From Massilia oculi (GTDB lineage: Bacteria > Pseudomonadota > Gammaproteobacteria > Burkholderiales > Burkholderiaceae_D): DNA of 64,000 nucleotides. A program made the position numbers and the translations under genes. This document shows, one piece after another, positions 23,911-34,312 of this stretch (positions within the stretch are counted from its first letter, which is position 1; each line of letters begins with the position of its first letter). Under the pieces are notes generated by a model, which had not been told where the DNA came from, ran no database searches, and worked only from the letters and a program-made list of their open reading frames with translations. The stretch is from positions 3,100,001 to 3,164,000 of the forward strand of contig NZ_CP029343.1 of the NCBI RefSeq assembly GCF_003143515.1, written 5' to 3'.

Positions 23911-24629
23911 ACCACGCCGTCACGCTCTCGCATTTGCGCCTCGGCGCCGCCGCTGCCGCCATCCTGGTCCTGACGGGATGCGCCACCACCGCGAACAATC
24001 CCCAGGATCCGCTGGAAGGCTATAACCGCGCCATGTTCACCTTCAACGACGCGGTCGACCGCGCCGTCCTGAAGCCGGTGGCCACGGGCTACAAGAACGT
24101 CGTGCCGGGCTTCGCCCAGACCGGCGTCGGTAATTTCTTCGGCAACCTGTCGGATGCCTGGAGCTCGGTCAACAACCTGCTGCAGGGCAAACCCGAGCAG
24201 GCCGGCACCGATTTCGGCCGCGTCGCGCTGAACTCGACCTTCGGCATCTTCGGCCTGCTCGACATCGCTTCCGAGGCTGGCATGCAGAAGAGCGACGAAG
24301 ACTTCGGCCAAACCCTGGGTAAATGGGGCGTGCCGAGCGGCCCCTACTTGATTCTGCCGCTGCTGGGCCCATCTACCGTACGTGACACCGCGGCCTTGCC
24401 GGCCGATATCGGTGGTGATATCTGGAAATACAAGGAGCCGGCGAACTGGCGCAATATCGGCGCCGGCATCCGCGTGATCGATACCCGCGCCAGCCTGCTC
24501 GACGCGACCAGCCTGCTCGAAGACGCCGCCCTCGACCGCTACGAGTTCCTGCGCGACGGCTACCTGCAGCGCCGCCAGAGCCAGGTGTACGACGGCGACG
24601 TGCCGCGCCAGAGCACCGACGAGCAATAA
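23907..24629 (+). CDS. mlaA: Outer-membrane lipoprotein MlaA (VacJ)
   Basis: This 240-residue lipoprotein has a signal peptide ending in a lipobox (LVLTGC, Cys25). The VacJ domain begins DPLEGYNRAMFTFNDAVD and includes PASEAGMQK- and YLILPLLGPSTVRD-type segments. MlaA sits in the outer membrane with a porin and removes misplaced phospholipid from the outer leaflet. Its presence inside the mla operon, rather than at a distance as in enterics, is the usual betaproteobacterial arrangement. Confidence 0.95.
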   Translation: MNHAVTLSHLRLGAAAAAILVLTGCATTANNPQDPLEGYNRAMFTFNDAVDRAVLKPVATGYKNVVPGFAQTGVGNFFGNLSDAWSSVNNLLQGKPEQAGTDFGRVALNSTFGIFGLLDIASEAGMQKSDEDFGQTLGKWGVPSGPYLILPLLGPSTVRDTAALPADIGGDIWKYKEPANWRNIGAGIRVIDTRASLLDATSLLEDAALDRYEFLRDGYLQRRQSQVYDGDVPRQSTDEQ

Positions 24630-24683
24630 CGACAAGATCAACCGTGCGTGCGGCCGTCGCCGCCGCCAACCAAAAGGAAACCT

Positions 24684-25331
24684 ATGAAGCCATTCATGCA
24701 CCTGGTCGCCGCCGCAGCCACCGTGGCGTTCTCCACCGTCCTGGTCGCCGCCCCGGTGGCCGCCGCCGAAGCGCCGGACGCGCTGGTCAAGCGCATCAGC
24801 AATGAAGTGATCGACAGCGTCAAGGCCGACAAGGACATCCAGGCCGGCAACCGCAACAAGATCATGGGCCTGGTCAACGAAAAAATCCTGCCCTACGTCG
24901 ACGCCGAGAAGATGACCCAGCAGGCGGCCGGCCGCCACTGGCGCACGGCCACCCCGGAACAGAAGCAGAAACTGACCAAGGAGTTCCGCGACCTGCTGGT
25001 GTATACCTACGCCGGCGCGCTGTCGACCATCAAGAACGAGACCGTCGAGTTCAAGCCGATGCGCGGCTCGCCGACCGACACCGACGTCGAAGTGCGCTCG
25101 CAGGTGAACGTCGCCCGCGGCGAGCCGATCACCCTGAACTATCGCCTGAGCAACGAAAAAGGCAGCTGGAAGATCTATGACGTGAACGTGCTGGGCGCCT
25201 GGCTGGTCCAGACCTACACCAGCACCTTCAACAGCGAGATCGGCAAGAGCGGCATCGATGGCCTGATCAAGCGCCTGGCCGAGCGCAACGCCCAACTGGC
25301 GTCCAAGCCACTGGCCGCGCCGGCAAAGTGA
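24684..25331 (+). CDS. mlaC: Periplasmic phospholipid-binding protein MlaC
   Basis: This 215-residue secreted carrier shuttles lipid between MlaA and MlaFEDB. A Sec signal peptide (MKPFMHLVAAAATVAF ... APVAAAEA) is followed by the Tol-Tol_Ttg2 fold, with PYVDAEKMTQQAAGRHWRTAT and FRDLLVYTYAGAL. The ATG at 24684 follows an AAAAGGAAA site. mlaB begins nine bases downstream. Confidence 0.94.
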   Translation: MKPFMHLVAAAATVAFSTVLVAAPVAAAEAPDALVKRISNEVIDSVKADKDIQAGNRNKIMGLVNEKILPYVDAEKMTQQAAGRHWRTATPEQKQKLTKEFRDLLVYTYAGALSTIKNETVEFKPMRGSPTDTDVEVRSQVNVARGEPITLNYRLSNEKGSWKIYDVNVLGAWLVQTYTSTFNSEIGKSGIDGLIKRLAERNAQLASKPLAAPAK

Positions 25332-25340
25332 TCCGTCAAC

Positions 25341-25616
25341 ATGGCTGAATCCAACCCGATGCTGTCGATCGACGCCCTGACCTTCCTGACCGCCCACCAG
25401 GCGCTGGAGCAGGGCGCGGCGGCGATCCGCGCCGGCGAGACCGTGTTCGATCTCGGCGGCGTGCAGGCGGCCGATTCGTCCGGCGTGGCCCTGCTGCTCG
25501 CCTGGCAGCGCCGCGCGCTGGACGCCGGCCACCGGCTCACCTTCGTGAACGTGCCGGACAATGTGCAAAAGCTGGCTGCCCTGTACGGGGTAGACACGCT
25601 GCTGCCGCAAGCCTGA
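25341..25616 (+). CDS. mlaB: STAS-domain protein MlaB
   Basis: This 91-residue single STAS domain has the switch-like serine segment VQAADSSGVALLLAW and the AALYGV end. In the Mla complex it stabilises and stimulates MlaF. It is the last gene of the operon and is followed at once by a strong terminator. Confidence 0.9.
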   Translation: MAESNPMLSIDALTFLTAHQALEQGAAAIRAGETVFDLGGVQAADSSGVALLLAWQRRALDAGHRLTFVNVPDNVQKLAALYGVDTLLPQA

Positions 25617-25618
25617 AG

Positions 25619-25648
25619 AACGGCGGCCGATGGCCGCCGTTTGTTTTT
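25619..25648 (+). terminator. Rho-independent terminator of the mla operon
   Basis: AACGGCGGCC (25619-25628) pairs with GGCCGCCGTT (25632-25641) over a GAT loop and continues into a T-rich tract. Confidence 0.92.
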
Positions 25649-25688
25649 GCCCGCCTCGCGCGTTCGCGCATTTCTCCCCTCCGTCCGC

Positions 25689-25713
25689 TTGACAGAACGA
25701 TTTCACCTATAAT
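25689..25713 (+). promoter_or_regulatory. Possible promoter with perfect hexamers but short spacing
   Basis: TTGACA (25689-25694) and TATAAT (25708-25713) are both consensus but only 13 bases apart. The -10 alone, with a weak -35 at about 25685, is the more likely functional element. It lies 65 bases ahead of the ABC ATPase start. Confidence 0.4.
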
Positions 25714-25778
25714 GGACCGTTTCTCCGCACGGTCCCCCGGTGCGCTTACCACTTTGCGCGCCGCGCCATCCAACAAGC

Positions 25779-26702
25779 ATGACAGCAATCCAGATTGACA
25801 GCGTCGAGAAGAGCTATAAAGGCTTCAAGGCCCTGAAGGGCGTCTCCTTGGACATCGAGGAAGGCGAGTTCTTTGGCCTCCTGGGCCCGAACGGCGCCGG
25901 CAAGACCACCCTGATTTCCACCATCGCGGGACTGATCCGGCCCGATGCCGGCACGGTGCGCATCCACGGCCACGACGTCGTCTCCGACTTCCGCGAAGCG
26001 AGGAAGCGCCTGGGCGTGGTGCCGCAGGAACTGGTGTTCGATCCCTTCTTCACGGTGCGCGAAACCTTGCGCCTGCAGTCGGGCTACTTCGGCATCCGCA
26101 ACAACGACGCCTGGATCGACGAGGTGATGCACAACCTGGACCTGACCGACAAGGCCGACGTGAACATGCGCGCGCTGTCGGGCGGCATGAAGCGGCGCGT
26201 GCTGGTGGCCCAGGCCCTGGTGCACCGGCCGCCCGTGATCGTGCTCGACGAGCCGACCGCCGGCGTCGACGTCGAGCTGCGCCAGACCCTGTGGAAGTTC
26301 ATCGCGCGCCTGAACCGCGAGGGCGGCCATACCGTGGTCCTCACTACCCACTACCTCGAGGAAGCGCAGGCCATGTGCCAGCGCGTGGCCATGCTCCGGC
26401 GCGGCAACGTGGTGGCGCTGGACACCATGAGCGCGCTGCTGCGCCGCGTGTCGGGCTCGCAGCTGGTGGTGCACCTGAAGTCGGGTGACCTGCCGCTGGA
26501 GCTTCGTCCTCTCGTCTCCCACGACGAGCACACGAGCGGCAACGGCGGCGGCAACAAGTACACGCTGCGCGTGAACGATTACAGCGAGGTCGAGCCGATC
26601 CTGGCGCGCCTGCGCGAGAACGGCGCCGTCATCGACGAGATGCAGCTGGAGCAGGCCGATCTCGAGGACATCTTCATCCAGATCATGGAGGAGGGTAAGT
26701 AA
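25779..26702 (+). CDS. ABC-2 exporter, ATP-binding protein
   Basis: This 307-residue ATPase is of the YadG type. It has Walker A GPNGAGKTT, signature ALSGGMKRRVLVAQALV and Walker B VIVLDEPTAGVD, followed by a C-terminal extension after residue 220. The start ATG at 25779 (MTAIQIDSV) gives the family length. The permease gene starts within its stop (TAATG). The cargo is unknown; the genes sit in a conserved position between mla and murA, hinting at envelope-related transport. Confidence 0.9.
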   Translation: MTAIQIDSVEKSYKGFKALKGVSLDIEEGEFFGLLGPNGAGKTTLISTIAGLIRPDAGTVRIHGHDVVSDFREARKRLGVVPQELVFDPFFTVRETLRLQSGYFGIRNNDAWIDEVMHNLDLTDKADVNMRALSGGMKRRVLVAQALVHRPPVIVLDEPTAGVDVELRQTLWKFIARLNREGGHTVVLTTHYLEEAQAMCQRVAMLRRGNVVALDTMSALLRRVSGSQLVVHLKSGDLPLELRPLVSHDEHTSGNGGGNKYTLRVNDYSEVEPILARLRENGAVIDEMQLEQADLEDIFIQIMEEGK

Positions 26703-27463
26703 TGTTCTCGATCGGTTTCCGTACCCTGTTCTACAAGGAGTCGCTGCGCTTCTGGAAGGTCGCGACCCAGACCGTGGCCGCGCCGGTGGTCACCGCCATG
26801 CTCTACCTGCTGATTTTCGGCCACGTGCTCGACGGCCGGGTCGAGATGCTCGACGGCGTGGCCTACACCTCGTTCCTGATCCCCGGCCTGGTGATGATGA
26901 GCGTGCTGCAGAACGCCTTCGCCAACTCGTCCTCGTCGCTGATCCAGTCCAAGATCAGCGGCAACCTGGTCTTCATCCTGCTGCCGCCGCTGTCGCACGC
27001 CGAGATCCTGTCGGCCTACGTGCTGGCTTCGGTGCTGCGCGGGCTCGTGGTCGGCGCCGGCGTATTCATCGTCACCGCCTGGTTCGCCCACCTGGAATTC
27101 GTGGCGCCGGTGTGGATCGTGGTGTTCGCCCTGCTGGGCGCGGCCATCCTCGGCACCATGGGCACGATCGCCGGCATCTGGGCCGAGAAGTTCGACCAGC
27201 TGGCGGCTTTCCAGAACTTCCTGATCATGCCGGCGACCTTCCTGGCCGGTGTGTTCTATTCCGTCCAAAAACTGCCGCCTTTCTGGCTGGCCGTCTCGCA
27301 TTTCAACCCGTTCTTTTATATGATTGACGGGTTCCGCTATGGGTTCTTCGGCCAGTCCGACGTTTCGCCCTGGATCAGCCTGGCCGTCGTGACCGTGTTC
27401 TTCGCGGTGCTGACGGGCGTGGCGATCAATCTGCTCAAGCGCGGCTACAATCTGCGCCATTAA
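26702..27463 (+). CDS. ABC-2 exporter, permease protein
   Basis: This 253-residue integral membrane protein with about six hydrophobic segments belongs to the ABC-2 (YadH-like) permeases. The family motif near the end, [19 protein letters not shown], is clear. It overlaps the ATPase stop by one base and pairs with it as a full transporter. Confidence 0.9.
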   Translation: MFSIGFRTLFYKESLRFWKVATQTVAAPVVTAMLYLLIFGHVLDGRVEMLDGVAYTSFLIPGLVMMSVLQNAFANSSSSLIQSKISGNLVFILLPPLSHAEILSAYVLASVLRGLVVGAGVFIVTAWFAHLEFVAPVWIVVFALLGAAILGTMGTIAGIWAEKFDQLAAFQNFLIMPATFLAGVFYSVQKLPPFWLAVSHFNPFFYMIDGFRYGFFGQSDVSPWISLAVVTVFFAVLTGVAINLLKRGYNLRH

Positions 27464-27489
27464 TAGTACAAAGTTTAACTGGAGTTATC

Positions 27490-27726
27490 GTGGCGACCAC
27501 ACCCGAACTGATCCACGGCTATATCAGCGCCGGCCTCGAATGCACCCACCTCGACGTGAAGGGCGATGGCCATCACTTCGAGGCCGTGATCGTCTCGCCA
27601 GCGTTTGCCGGCAAGCGTCCCATCCAGCGTCACCAGATCGTGTACGCGGCGCTGGGCGACCGCATGCGCGAGGAAATCCACGCGCTGTCGATGAAAACCC
27701 TGACCCCAGAAGAATTCAAAGGATAA
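27490..27726 (+). CDS. ibaG: BolA-family protein, IbaG type
   Basis: This 78-residue BolA-fold protein has [21 protein letters not shown], the loop with the histidine that shares an Fe-S ligand role with monothiol glutaredoxins, and [13 protein letters not shown]. The GTG start at 27490 follows GGAG. The position directly before murA is the same as in Escherichia coli (ibaG-murA) and other proteobacteria. A Grx4-type partner is encoded at 445-759. Confidence 0.9.
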   Translation: MATTPELIHGYISAGLECTHLDVKGDGHHFEAVIVSPAFAGKRPIQRHQIVYAALGDRMREEIHALSMKTLTPEEFKG

Positions 27727-27728
27727 GC

Positions 27729-28979
27729 ATGGACAAGCTCCAGATCGTCGGCGGCAAACGCCTGCAAGGTGATATCCCGGTCTCCGGCGCCAAGAATGCG
27801 GCGTTGCCCATCCTGTGCGCGGGCCTCCTGACCGCCGGCGACCTGCAACTGTCGAACGTGCCGCGCCTGCACGACGTGCGCACCATGCTCAAGCTCCTGG
27901 AAAAGACCGGCCTCAAGGTCGTGCAGGATGACGAGAAAGTGACCATGAACGGCAGCGCCATCGACACCCTCGAGGCGCCGTACGAGCTGGTGAAGACCAT
28001 GCGCGCCTCGATCCTGGTGCTGGGGCCCCTGCTGGCGCGCTTCGGCGAAGCCAAGGTCTCGCTGCCGGGCGGCTGCGCGATCGGCTCGCGTCCGGTCGAC
28101 CAGCACATCAAGGGCCTGCGCGCGATGGGCGCCGAGATCACGATCGAGGGCGGCTACATCTACGCCAAGGCGAAAAAGCTGAAAGGCGCGCGCATCCACA
28201 CCGACATGATCACCGTGACCGGCACCGAGAACCTCCTGATGGCCGCCACCCTGGCCGAAGGCGAAACGGTGCTCGAGAACGCCGCGCGCGAACCGGAAGT
28301 GACCGACCTGGCCAACCTGCTCGTGGCCATGGGCGCGAAGATCGAGGGCATCGGCACCGACCGCCTGGTGATCCAGGGCGTGGACGAACTGCACGGCGCG
28401 ACGCATGCGGTGATCTCGGACCGCATCGAGGCCGCGACTTTCCTGTGCGCGGTGGCGGCCACCGGCGGCGACATCGTGCTGACCAATACCCGCACCGACA
28501 TCTTCGACGTGGCGCTCGACAAGCTGCGCGAGATCGGCCTGCAGCTGACCGTGGGCAGCGACACCATCCGCGCGAAGATGGATGGCCGTCCGCGTCCGGT
28601 CTCGTTCCGCACCACCGAGTATCCGGGCTTTCCGACCGATATGCAGGCCCAGTTCATGGCCGTGAACACGATCGCGGACGGTCCGTCGAAGGTCACCGAG
28701 ACGATCTTCGAGAACCGTTTCATGCACGTGCAGGAGATGAACCGCCTCGGCGCGCAAATCTCGACCGAGGGCAATACCGCCTTCATCGAGGGCGTCCCGC
28801 GCCTGGTCGGCGCGCCGGTGATGGCGACCGACCTGCGCGCATCGGCCTCCCTGGTCATCGCCGGCATGGCGGCCGAAGGCACGACGCTGATCGACCGCAT
28901 CTACCACCTCGATCGCGGCTACGACCGGATGGAAGTGAAACTGTCGGCCGTTGGCGCCGCGATTGTTCGTATCAAGTAA
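27729..28979 (+). CDS. murA: UDP-N-acetylglucosamine 1-carboxyvinyltransferase
   Basis: MurA, 416 residues, transfers enolpyruvate to UDP-GlcNAc, the first committed step of peptidoglycan synthesis. The active-site cysteine is C116 in [15 protein letters not shown]; this Cys form is the fosfomycin-sensitive type. The N-terminal substrate lysine/asparagine pair is in SGAKNAALP. The start is two bases after the ibaG stop. The last codons are duplicated in frame behind the stop (ATC AAG TAA twice, 15 bases apart). Confidence 0.97.
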   Translation: MDKLQIVGGKRLQGDIPVSGAKNAALPILCAGLLTAGDLQLSNVPRLHDVRTMLKLLEKTGLKVVQDDEKVTMNGSAIDTLEAPYELVKTMRASILVLGPLLARFGEAKVSLPGGCAIGSRPVDQHIKGLRAMGAEITIEGGYIYAKAKKLKGARIHTDMITVTGTENLLMAATLAEGETVLENAAREPEVTDLANLLVAMGAKIEGIGTDRLVIQGVDELHGATHAVISDRIEAATFLCAVAATGGDIVLTNTRTDIFDVALDKLREIGLQLTVGSDTIRAKMDGRPRPVSFRTTEYPGFPTDMQAQFMAVNTIADGPSKVTETIFENRFMHVQEMNRLGAQISTEGNTAFIEGVPRLVGAPVMATDLRASASLVIAGMAAEGTTLIDRIYHLDRGYDRMEVKLSAVGAAIVRIK

Positions 28980-29001
28980 GTACGCATCAAGTAAGAAGAC
29001 C

Positions 29002-29676
29002 ATGACATTCAACGGCAACACCGGCGAGCCCCAGCTGATCCTGGCGCTTTCCAAGGGCCGCATCTTCGAAGACACCCTGCCGCTGCTGTCGGCGGCCGGG
29101 ATCGAGGTGCTGGAAAACCCCGAGACTTCGCGTAAACTCATCCTCTCGACCAACGACCCCGGCGTGCGGGTGCTGATCGTGCGCGCCTCCGACGTGCCGA
29201 CCTATGTCCAGCATGGCGCCGCCGATTTCGGCGTGGCCGGCAAGGACGTGCTGCTCGAGCATGGCGGCGAGGGGCTGTACCAGCCGATCGACCTGCGCAT
29301 CGCCCAGTGCCGCATGTCGGTCGCGGTCAATGCCGGCTTCGACTACGACAAGGCCGTGCGCCAGGGCGCGCGCCTGCGGGTCGCGACCAAGTTCGTCAAC
29401 ACCGCGCGCGAGCACTTCGCCAGCAAGGGCGTGCACGTCGACCTGATCAAGCTGTATGGCTCGATGGAGCTGGCCCCGCTGGTCGGCCTGTCGGACGCCA
29501 TCGTCGACGTGGTCTCGACCGGCGGCACCCTGCGCGCCAACAACCTGGTCGAAGTCGAAAAAATCATAGACATCTCTTCGCGCCTGGTGGTGAACCAGGC
29601 CGCGCTCAAGCTCAAGCGCGAGCGCCTGCAACCTATCCTGGAAGCGTTTGAACGCGCGTCCCAACAACAAGGCTGA
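29002..29676 (+). CDS. hisG: ATP phosphoribosyltransferase, short form
   Basis: HisG, 224 residues, begins histidine synthesis from ATP and PRPP. It is the short form lacking the C-terminal regulatory domain, so it needs HisZ for activity and feedback control; no hisZ is in this window. [16 protein letters not shown] starts the catalytic domain, and [16 protein letters not shown] is the PRPP-binding loop. The ATG at 29002 follows AAGAAG. hisD starts nine bases on. Confidence 0.96.
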   Translation: MTFNGNTGEPQLILALSKGRIFEDTLPLLSAAGIEVLENPETSRKLILSTNDPGVRVLIVRASDVPTYVQHGAADFGVAGKDVLLEHGGEGLYQPIDLRIAQCRMSVAVNAGFDYDKAVRQGARLRVATKFVNTAREHFASKGVHVDLIKLYGSMELAPLVGLSDAIVDVVSTGGTLRANNLVEVEKIIDISSRLVVNQAALKLKRERLQPILEAFERASQQQG

Positions 29677-29685
29677 AGCACTATC

Positions 29686-31023
29686 ATGGCAGTACAGATC
29701 CGCAAGTTAGACTCCACCGCGCCCGACTTCAAGAACACCCTCGACGTCCTGCTGGCGTTCGAAGCGGAAACCGATGATGCCATCGAGACCGCGGTCGCGC
29801 ATATCCTGCGCGACGTGAAGTCGCGCGGCGATGCGGCTGTGCTGGAATACACGAACAAGTTCGACCGCATCCCGAACGGCGGCGCGAAGGCGATGGCCGA
29901 ATTCGACATCGGCCAGGCCGAGCTGGAGCAAGCCCTGGCCTCGCTGCCGGACGCCCAGCGCGCCGCGCTGCAGGTGGCGGCGGATCGCGTGCGCGTGTTC
30001 CACGAGCGCCAGAAGGACGCCTCGACCGGCTTCGCCTTCACCGAGCCCGACGGCACGATGCTGGGCCAGCGCGTGACCCCGCTGGACCGGGTCGGCATCT
30101 ACGTCCCGGGCGGCAAGGCGGCGTATCCGTCGTCGGTGCTGATGAACGCGATCCCGGCCCACGTCGCCGGCGTGAAAGAAATCATCATGGTCGTGCCGAC
30201 CCCGGATGGCGTGAAGAACCAGATGGTGCTGGCCGCCGCCGCGATCGCCGGCGTCACCCGCGTGATCACCATCGGCGGCGCGCAAGCCGTCGGCGCCCTG
30301 GCCTATGGCACCGAAACGATCCAGCCGGTCGACAAGATCGTTGGCCCCGGCAACGCCTATGTCGCCGCCGCCAAGCGCCGCGTGTTCGGTACGGTCGGCA
30401 TCGACATGATCGCCGGCCCGTCCGAGATCCTGGTGCTGTGCGACGGCACCACCGATCCGGACTGGGTGGCGATGGACCTGTTCTCGCAGGCCGAGCACGA
30501 CGAGCTGGCCCAGGCCATCCTGCTGTGCCCCGACGCCGACTACATCGCGAAAGTGGAGCAGAGCATCCACAAGCTGCTGCCGACGATGCCGCGCCAGGAA
30601 GTAATCACCACCTCCCTCACCGATCGCGGTGCGCTGATCAAGGTACGCGACATGGACGAGGCATGCGAGATCGCATCGTCCATCGCCGCCGAGCACCTGG
30701 AAATCTCGGCCGTCGAGCCGATGCAGTGGGCCGATAAGATCCGCCATGCGGGCGCCATGTTCCTTGGCCGCTTCTCGTCCGAATCGCTGGGCGACTACTG
30801 CTGCGGCCCCAACCACGTGCTGCCGACCTCGCGCACCGCGCGCTTCTCGTCACCGCTGGGCGTCTATGACTTCCAGAAACGCTCGTCGATCATCCAGGTC
30901 AGCGAAGCGGGCGCCCAGACGCTGGGCAAGGTCGCGGCCACGCTGGCCTATGGCGAAGGCCTGCAGGCGCACGCGCGCAGCGCCGAGCTCCGTTTGAATC
31001 CAGTGCCGCCGCAGGCAGCATGA
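29686..31023 (+). CDS. hisD: Histidinol dehydrogenase
   Basis: HisD, 445 residues, carries out the last two oxidation steps to histidine with NAD and zinc. [16 protein letters not shown] is the family signature, and [13 protein letters not shown] and [20 protein letters not shown] hold catalytic and zinc residues. Its stop overlaps the start of a DNA methyltransferase gene by four bases (ATGA), an unusual neighbour inside a histidine operon. Confidence 0.97.
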   Translation: MAVQIRKLDSTAPDFKNTLDVLLAFEAETDDAIETAVAHILRDVKSRGDAAVLEYTNKFDRIPNGGAKAMAEFDIGQAELEQALASLPDAQRAALQVAADRVRVFHERQKDASTGFAFTEPDGTMLGQRVTPLDRVGIYVPGGKAAYPSSVLMNAIPAHVAGVKEIIMVVPTPDGVKNQMVLAAAAIAGVTRVITIGGAQAVGALAYGTETIQPVDKIVGPGNAYVAAAKRRVFGTVGIDMIAGPSEILVLCDGTTDPDWVAMDLFSQAEHDELAQAILLCPDADYIAKVEQSIHKLLPTMPRQEVITTSLTDRGALIKVRDMDEACEIASSIAAEHLEISAVEPMQWADKIRHAGAMFLGRFSSESLGDYCCGPNHVLPTSRTARFSSPLGVYDFQKRSSIIQVSEAGAQTLGKVAATLAYGEGLQAHARSAELRLNPVPPQAA

Positions 31024-31850
31024 CGTCCTGGGTCAACCAGGTATTCTGCGAGGATGCGCTGGCCGGCCTGGCGCGCATCCCGGACGGGTCCATCGACCTG
31101 ATCCTGACCGACCCGCCCTACAACCTGGGCAAGGACTACGGCAACGCGTCGGACCAGCAAAGCGTCGAGGCTTATCTGGCCTGGACCGAGCAGTGGATCG
31201 ACGCCGCCATCCCCAAGCTCAAGCCCAATGGCAGCCTGTACATCTTCCTCACCTGGCGCTTCGCGCCCGAGATCTTCGTGATGCTGAAAAAACGCATGAC
31301 GATGATGAACGAGATCATCTGGGACCGCCGCGTGCCGTCGATGGGCGGCAGCGTGCGCAGCTTCTCGTCGGTGCACGACACCATCGGCTTCTTCGCCAGG
31401 CGCAAGGACTACTATTTCGACCTGGACGCGGTGCGCATCCCGTATGACGCCGAGACCAAGAAGGCGCGTTCGCGCTCGATCTTCGTCGGCGCCAAGTGGC
31501 TCGAAGTCGGCTACAACCCGAAGGACGTGTGGAGCGTGTCGCGCCTGCACCGCGAGCATCCTGAGCGCGCCGACCATCCGACCCAGAAGCCGCTCGAGAT
31601 CATCGAGCGCATGGTCAAGGCCTCCTGCCCGCCGGGCGGCGTGGTGCTCGATCCCTTCATGGGCAGCGGCACCACGGCCATCGCCGCCAAGCGCCTGGGC
31701 CGACAGTACACCGGTTTCGAACTGAACCCCGACTACTGCGCCATCATCGCCGAGCGGCTGGCCGCGCCCGAGGTGCCGGTCGCCGGAGCAAAGGCAAAAA
31801 AACTGCGCAAGGCCGCCAAGGCCGTCACCACCACGGAAGAAACGTCATGA
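31020..31850 (+). CDS. Orphan beta-class DNA N6-adenine methyltransferase
   Basis: This 276-residue enzyme has the DPPY catalytic motif ([12 protein letters not shown], residues 30-41) before the AdoMet motif ([17 protein letters not shown], near 210). That is the beta-class order with the target-recognition region between them; DPPY points to adenine N6 methylation. A lysine/alanine-rich tail (residues 258-276) follows. It shares ATGA overlaps with hisD upstream and hisC downstream, so all three are translationally coupled. No restriction endonuclease gene is nearby, so it looks like a regulatory or epigenetic orphan. The recognition sequence is not predictable here. Confidence 0.93.
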   Translation: MTSWVNQVFCEDALAGLARIPDGSIDLILTDPPYNLGKDYGNASDQQSVEAYLAWTEQWIDAAIPKLKPNGSLYIFLTWRFAPEIFVMLKKRMTMMNEIIWDRRVPSMGGSVRSFSSVHDTIGFFARRKDYYFDLDAVRIPYDAETKKARSRSIFVGAKWLEVGYNPKDVWSVSRLHREHPERADHPTQKPLEIIERMVKASCPPGGVVLDPFMGSGTTAIAAKRLGRQYTGFELNPDYCAIIAERLAAPEVPVAGAKAKKLRKAAKAVTTTEETS

Positions 31851-32950
31851 CCGACATTACCAGACTGATCGAGAACACCATCCGCGCCGACGTGCGCGCC
31901 GTGGGAAGCTATCACGTGCCGGACTCGATCGGCTACGTCAAGCTCGACTCGATGGAGAACCCGTACCAGCTGCCCGAGGAGCTGCGCGCCGAGCTGGGCG
32001 CGCGCCTGGCCGAGGCGGCCCTGAACCGCTATCCGGTGCCGTCCTACCGCACGCTGAAGGACCGCATCTGCGGCAAGCTGGGCGTGCCGGAGGGCTACGA
32101 CGTCCTGCTCGGCAACGGCTCGGATGAGCTGATCACGATCCTGGCGACCGCGATCGCGCGCCAGGAGCGCGAGGCCGGCAGCCGCCGCGCCGTGGTGATG
32201 GCCCCGGTGCCCGCCTTCGTGATGTTCTCGCGCTCGGCCCAGTTCGCGGGCGCCGACTTCGTCGGCGTGCCGATCAAGCCAGACTTCTCGCTCGACCTGC
32301 CGGCCATGCTGGCCGCGATTGCCGAGCACAAGCCGTCGCTGGTGTTCCTGGCCTATCCGAACAACCCGACCGGCAACCTGTACGATGCCGACGACATGGT
32401 CGCGATCATCGAGGCCGTGGGCGAGCACGGCATCGTGGTTGTCGACGAGGCGTATCAGCCGTTCGCCCGGGTCAGCTTCATGGAGCGCCTGCCGCAACAC
32501 CCGAACCTGGTGGTGATGCGCACCCTGTCCAAGCTGGGCCTGGCCGGCATCCGCCTCGGCTATATGTCGGCCGCGGCGCCGCTGCTGCTTGAATTCGAGA
32601 AGGTGCGCCCGCCGTACAACGTCAATGTGCTCACGCAAGTGGCGGCCGAGTTCGCGCTGGACCACCTGGACGTGCTGGACCGCCAGGCGGGCCTCCTCAA
32701 CGAGGAGCGCACCCGCCTGGCCGCGCTTCTTTCGGCCCTGCCGGGCGTCGAGGTGTTCCCGTCGGCCGCCAATTTCATCTCGCTGCGCGTGCCCGATGCC
32801 GAGCGCGCTTGCGCGATTCTCCATGGCGAGAAGGTCTTGATCAAAAATTTGAGTAAAATGCACACATTGCTGGCCAACTGCATCCGCGTCACGGTCAGCA
32901 CCCCCGAAGAGAACGACCAGTTCCTGGCAGCCCTGAAGACGTCGCTGTAA
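31847..32950 (+). CDS. hisC: Histidinol-phosphate aminotransferase
   Basis: HisC, 367 residues, is a PLP enzyme of fold type I. It has the N-terminal [14 protein letters not shown], the [13 protein letters not shown] block, [10 protein letters not shown] with the PLP aspartate, and [15 protein letters not shown] with the Schiff-base lysine (near residue 229). The start overlaps the methyltransferase stop by four bases. hisB begins 77 bases downstream. Confidence 0.96.
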   Translation: MTDITRLIENTIRADVRAVGSYHVPDSIGYVKLDSMENPYQLPEELRAELGARLAEAALNRYPVPSYRTLKDRICGKLGVPEGYDVLLGNGSDELITILATAIARQEREAGSRRAVVMAPVPAFVMFSRSAQFAGADFVGVPIKPDFSLDLPAMLAAIAEHKPSLVFLAYPNNPTGNLYDADDMVAIIEAVGEHGIVVVDEAYQPFARVSFMERLPQHPNLVVMRTLSKLGLAGIRLGYMSAAAPLLLEFEKVRPPYNVNVLTQVAAEFALDHLDVLDRQAGLLNEERTRLAALLSALPGVEVFPSAANFISLRVPDAERACAILHGEKVLIKNLSKMHTLLANCIRVTVSTPEENDQFLAALKTSL

Positions 32951-33027
32951 TCCAGCGCCCCCGACGGACACCATTTAATCCAGCCGGCCTCTCCCCAGCG
33001 AGAGACCGGCCACGAACACCCTGAGCA

Positions 33028-33618
33028 ATGACCCGCACCGCCGACATCACGCGCAATACCAACGAGACGCAGATCCGCGTCTCGATCAACCTCGACGGCA
33101 CCGGCCGCCAGAAGCTCAATACCGGCGTCCCCTTCCTCGACCATATGCTCGACCAGATCGCGCGCCACGGCATGTTCGACCTCGAGGTCGAGGCCGTGGG
33201 CGACCTGCATATCGACGCCCACCACACGGTGGAAGACGTCGGCATCACGCTGGGCATGGCCGTGGCCAAGGCGATCGGCGACAAGAAGGGCATCGTGCGC
33301 TATGGTCATTCCTACGTGCCGCTGGACGAGGCGCTGTCGCGCGTGGTGATCGATTTCTCGGGCCGTCCCGGCCTGGAGCTGCACGTGCCATGGACGCGCG
33401 CCATGATCGGCGCCTTCGACGTCGACCTGACGGGCGAATTCTTCCGCGGCTTCGTGAACCACGCGGCCGTTACCCTGCACATCGACAACCTGCGCGGCGT
33501 GAACGCCCACCACCAGTGCGAGACCGTGTTCAAGGCCTTCGGCCGCGCGCTGCGCATGGCCACCGAGCTGGACCCGCGTGCGGCCGGCATCATCCCGTCG
33601 ACCAAGGGCAGCCTGTAA
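33028..33618 (+). CDS. hisB: Imidazoleglycerol-phosphate dehydratase
   Basis: This 196-residue monofunctional HisB lacks the phosphatase domain of the enterobacterial fusion. Metal ligands are in [25 protein letters not shown] and the second repeat [11 protein letters not shown] / [13 protein letters not shown]. hisH begins two bases after the stop. Confidence 0.97.
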   Translation: MTRTADITRNTNETQIRVSINLDGTGRQKLNTGVPFLDHMLDQIARHGMFDLEVEAVGDLHIDAHHTVEDVGITLGMAVAKAIGDKKGIVRYGHSYVPLDEALSRVVIDFSGRPGLELHVPWTRAMIGAFDVDLTGEFFRGFVNHAAVTLHIDNLRGVNAHHQCETVFKAFGRALRMATELDPRAAGIIPSTKGSL

Positions 33619-33620
33619 TC

Positions 33621-34262
33621 ATGGCCAACAAGATCGTCGTCGTCGATGGACTCGGTAACCTGCGCTCGGTGGCGCAGGCGCTGCGCGCCGCCGCGCCCGA
33701 GGCCGACGTCCTCATTTCCAGCTCGGCCGCCGACCTGGACCGCGCCGACCGCATCGTGCTGCCGGGCCAGGGCGCCATGCGCGACTGCATGAGCAGCCTG
33801 CGCGCATCCGGCGCTGAAGACGCGCTGTTGCGCGCCGCCAAGACCCGTCCGATCATGGGCGTGTGCGTCGGCGAGCAGATGCTGTTCGAGGAAAGCGAAG
33901 AGAACGATGGCACGCCCGGCCTGGGCCTGTTGCCCGGCAAGGTCGTGCGGTTCCAGCTGGACGGCAAGCTGCAGGCCGATGGCTCGCGCTTCAAGGTCCC
34001 GCAGATGGGCTGGAACCGGGTGCGCCAGGCGCGCCCCCACCCGCTGTGGGAAGGCGTCGAGGACGGCAGCTATTTCTACTTCGTGCACAGCTATTATGCG
34101 GCGCCGGGGAACGCAGACGACGTGATCGGCGAGACCGACTACGGCGGCCCGTTCTGCTGCGCCGTGGGCCGCGATAATATCGTCGCCACCCAGTTCCACC
34201 CCGAAAAAAGCGCCGCCGCCGGGCTGCGCCTGTACCGCAATTTCATCCACTGGAATCCGTGA
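33621..34262 (+). CDS. hisH: Imidazole glycerol phosphate synthase, glutaminase subunit
   Basis: HisH, 213 residues, is a class I glutamine amidotransferase that supplies ammonia to HisF. The nucleophile is Cys82 ([12 protein letters not shown]), and the His/Glu pair is in [13 protein letters not shown] near the end. [16 protein letters not shown] is the HisH N-terminus. Confidence 0.96.
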   Translation: MANKIVVVDGLGNLRSVAQALRAAAPEADVLISSSAADLDRADRIVLPGQGAMRDCMSSLRASGAEDALLRAAKTRPIMGVCVGEQMLFEESEENDGTPGLGLLPGKVVRFQLDGKLQADGSRFKVPQMGWNRVRQARPHPLWEGVEDGSYFYFVHSYYAAPGNADDVIGETDYGGPFCCAVGRDNIVATQFHPEKSAAAGLRLYRNFIHWNP

Positions 34263-34312
34263 TTTCCAGGTTTTAACCCGCGTCTTAACCCGTCAACCAA
34301 CCGACAACGACC

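Noticed and set aside
25689..25713. Confident consensus promoter TTGACA / TATAAT
   Set aside because: The 13-base spacing is too short for normal sigma-70 use. It is kept only as a low-confidence feature.
31020..31850. Restriction-modification system
   Set aside because: Only the methyltransferase is present. Both flanks are histidine biosynthesis genes in overlapping frames, with no room for an endonuclease or specificity subunit.
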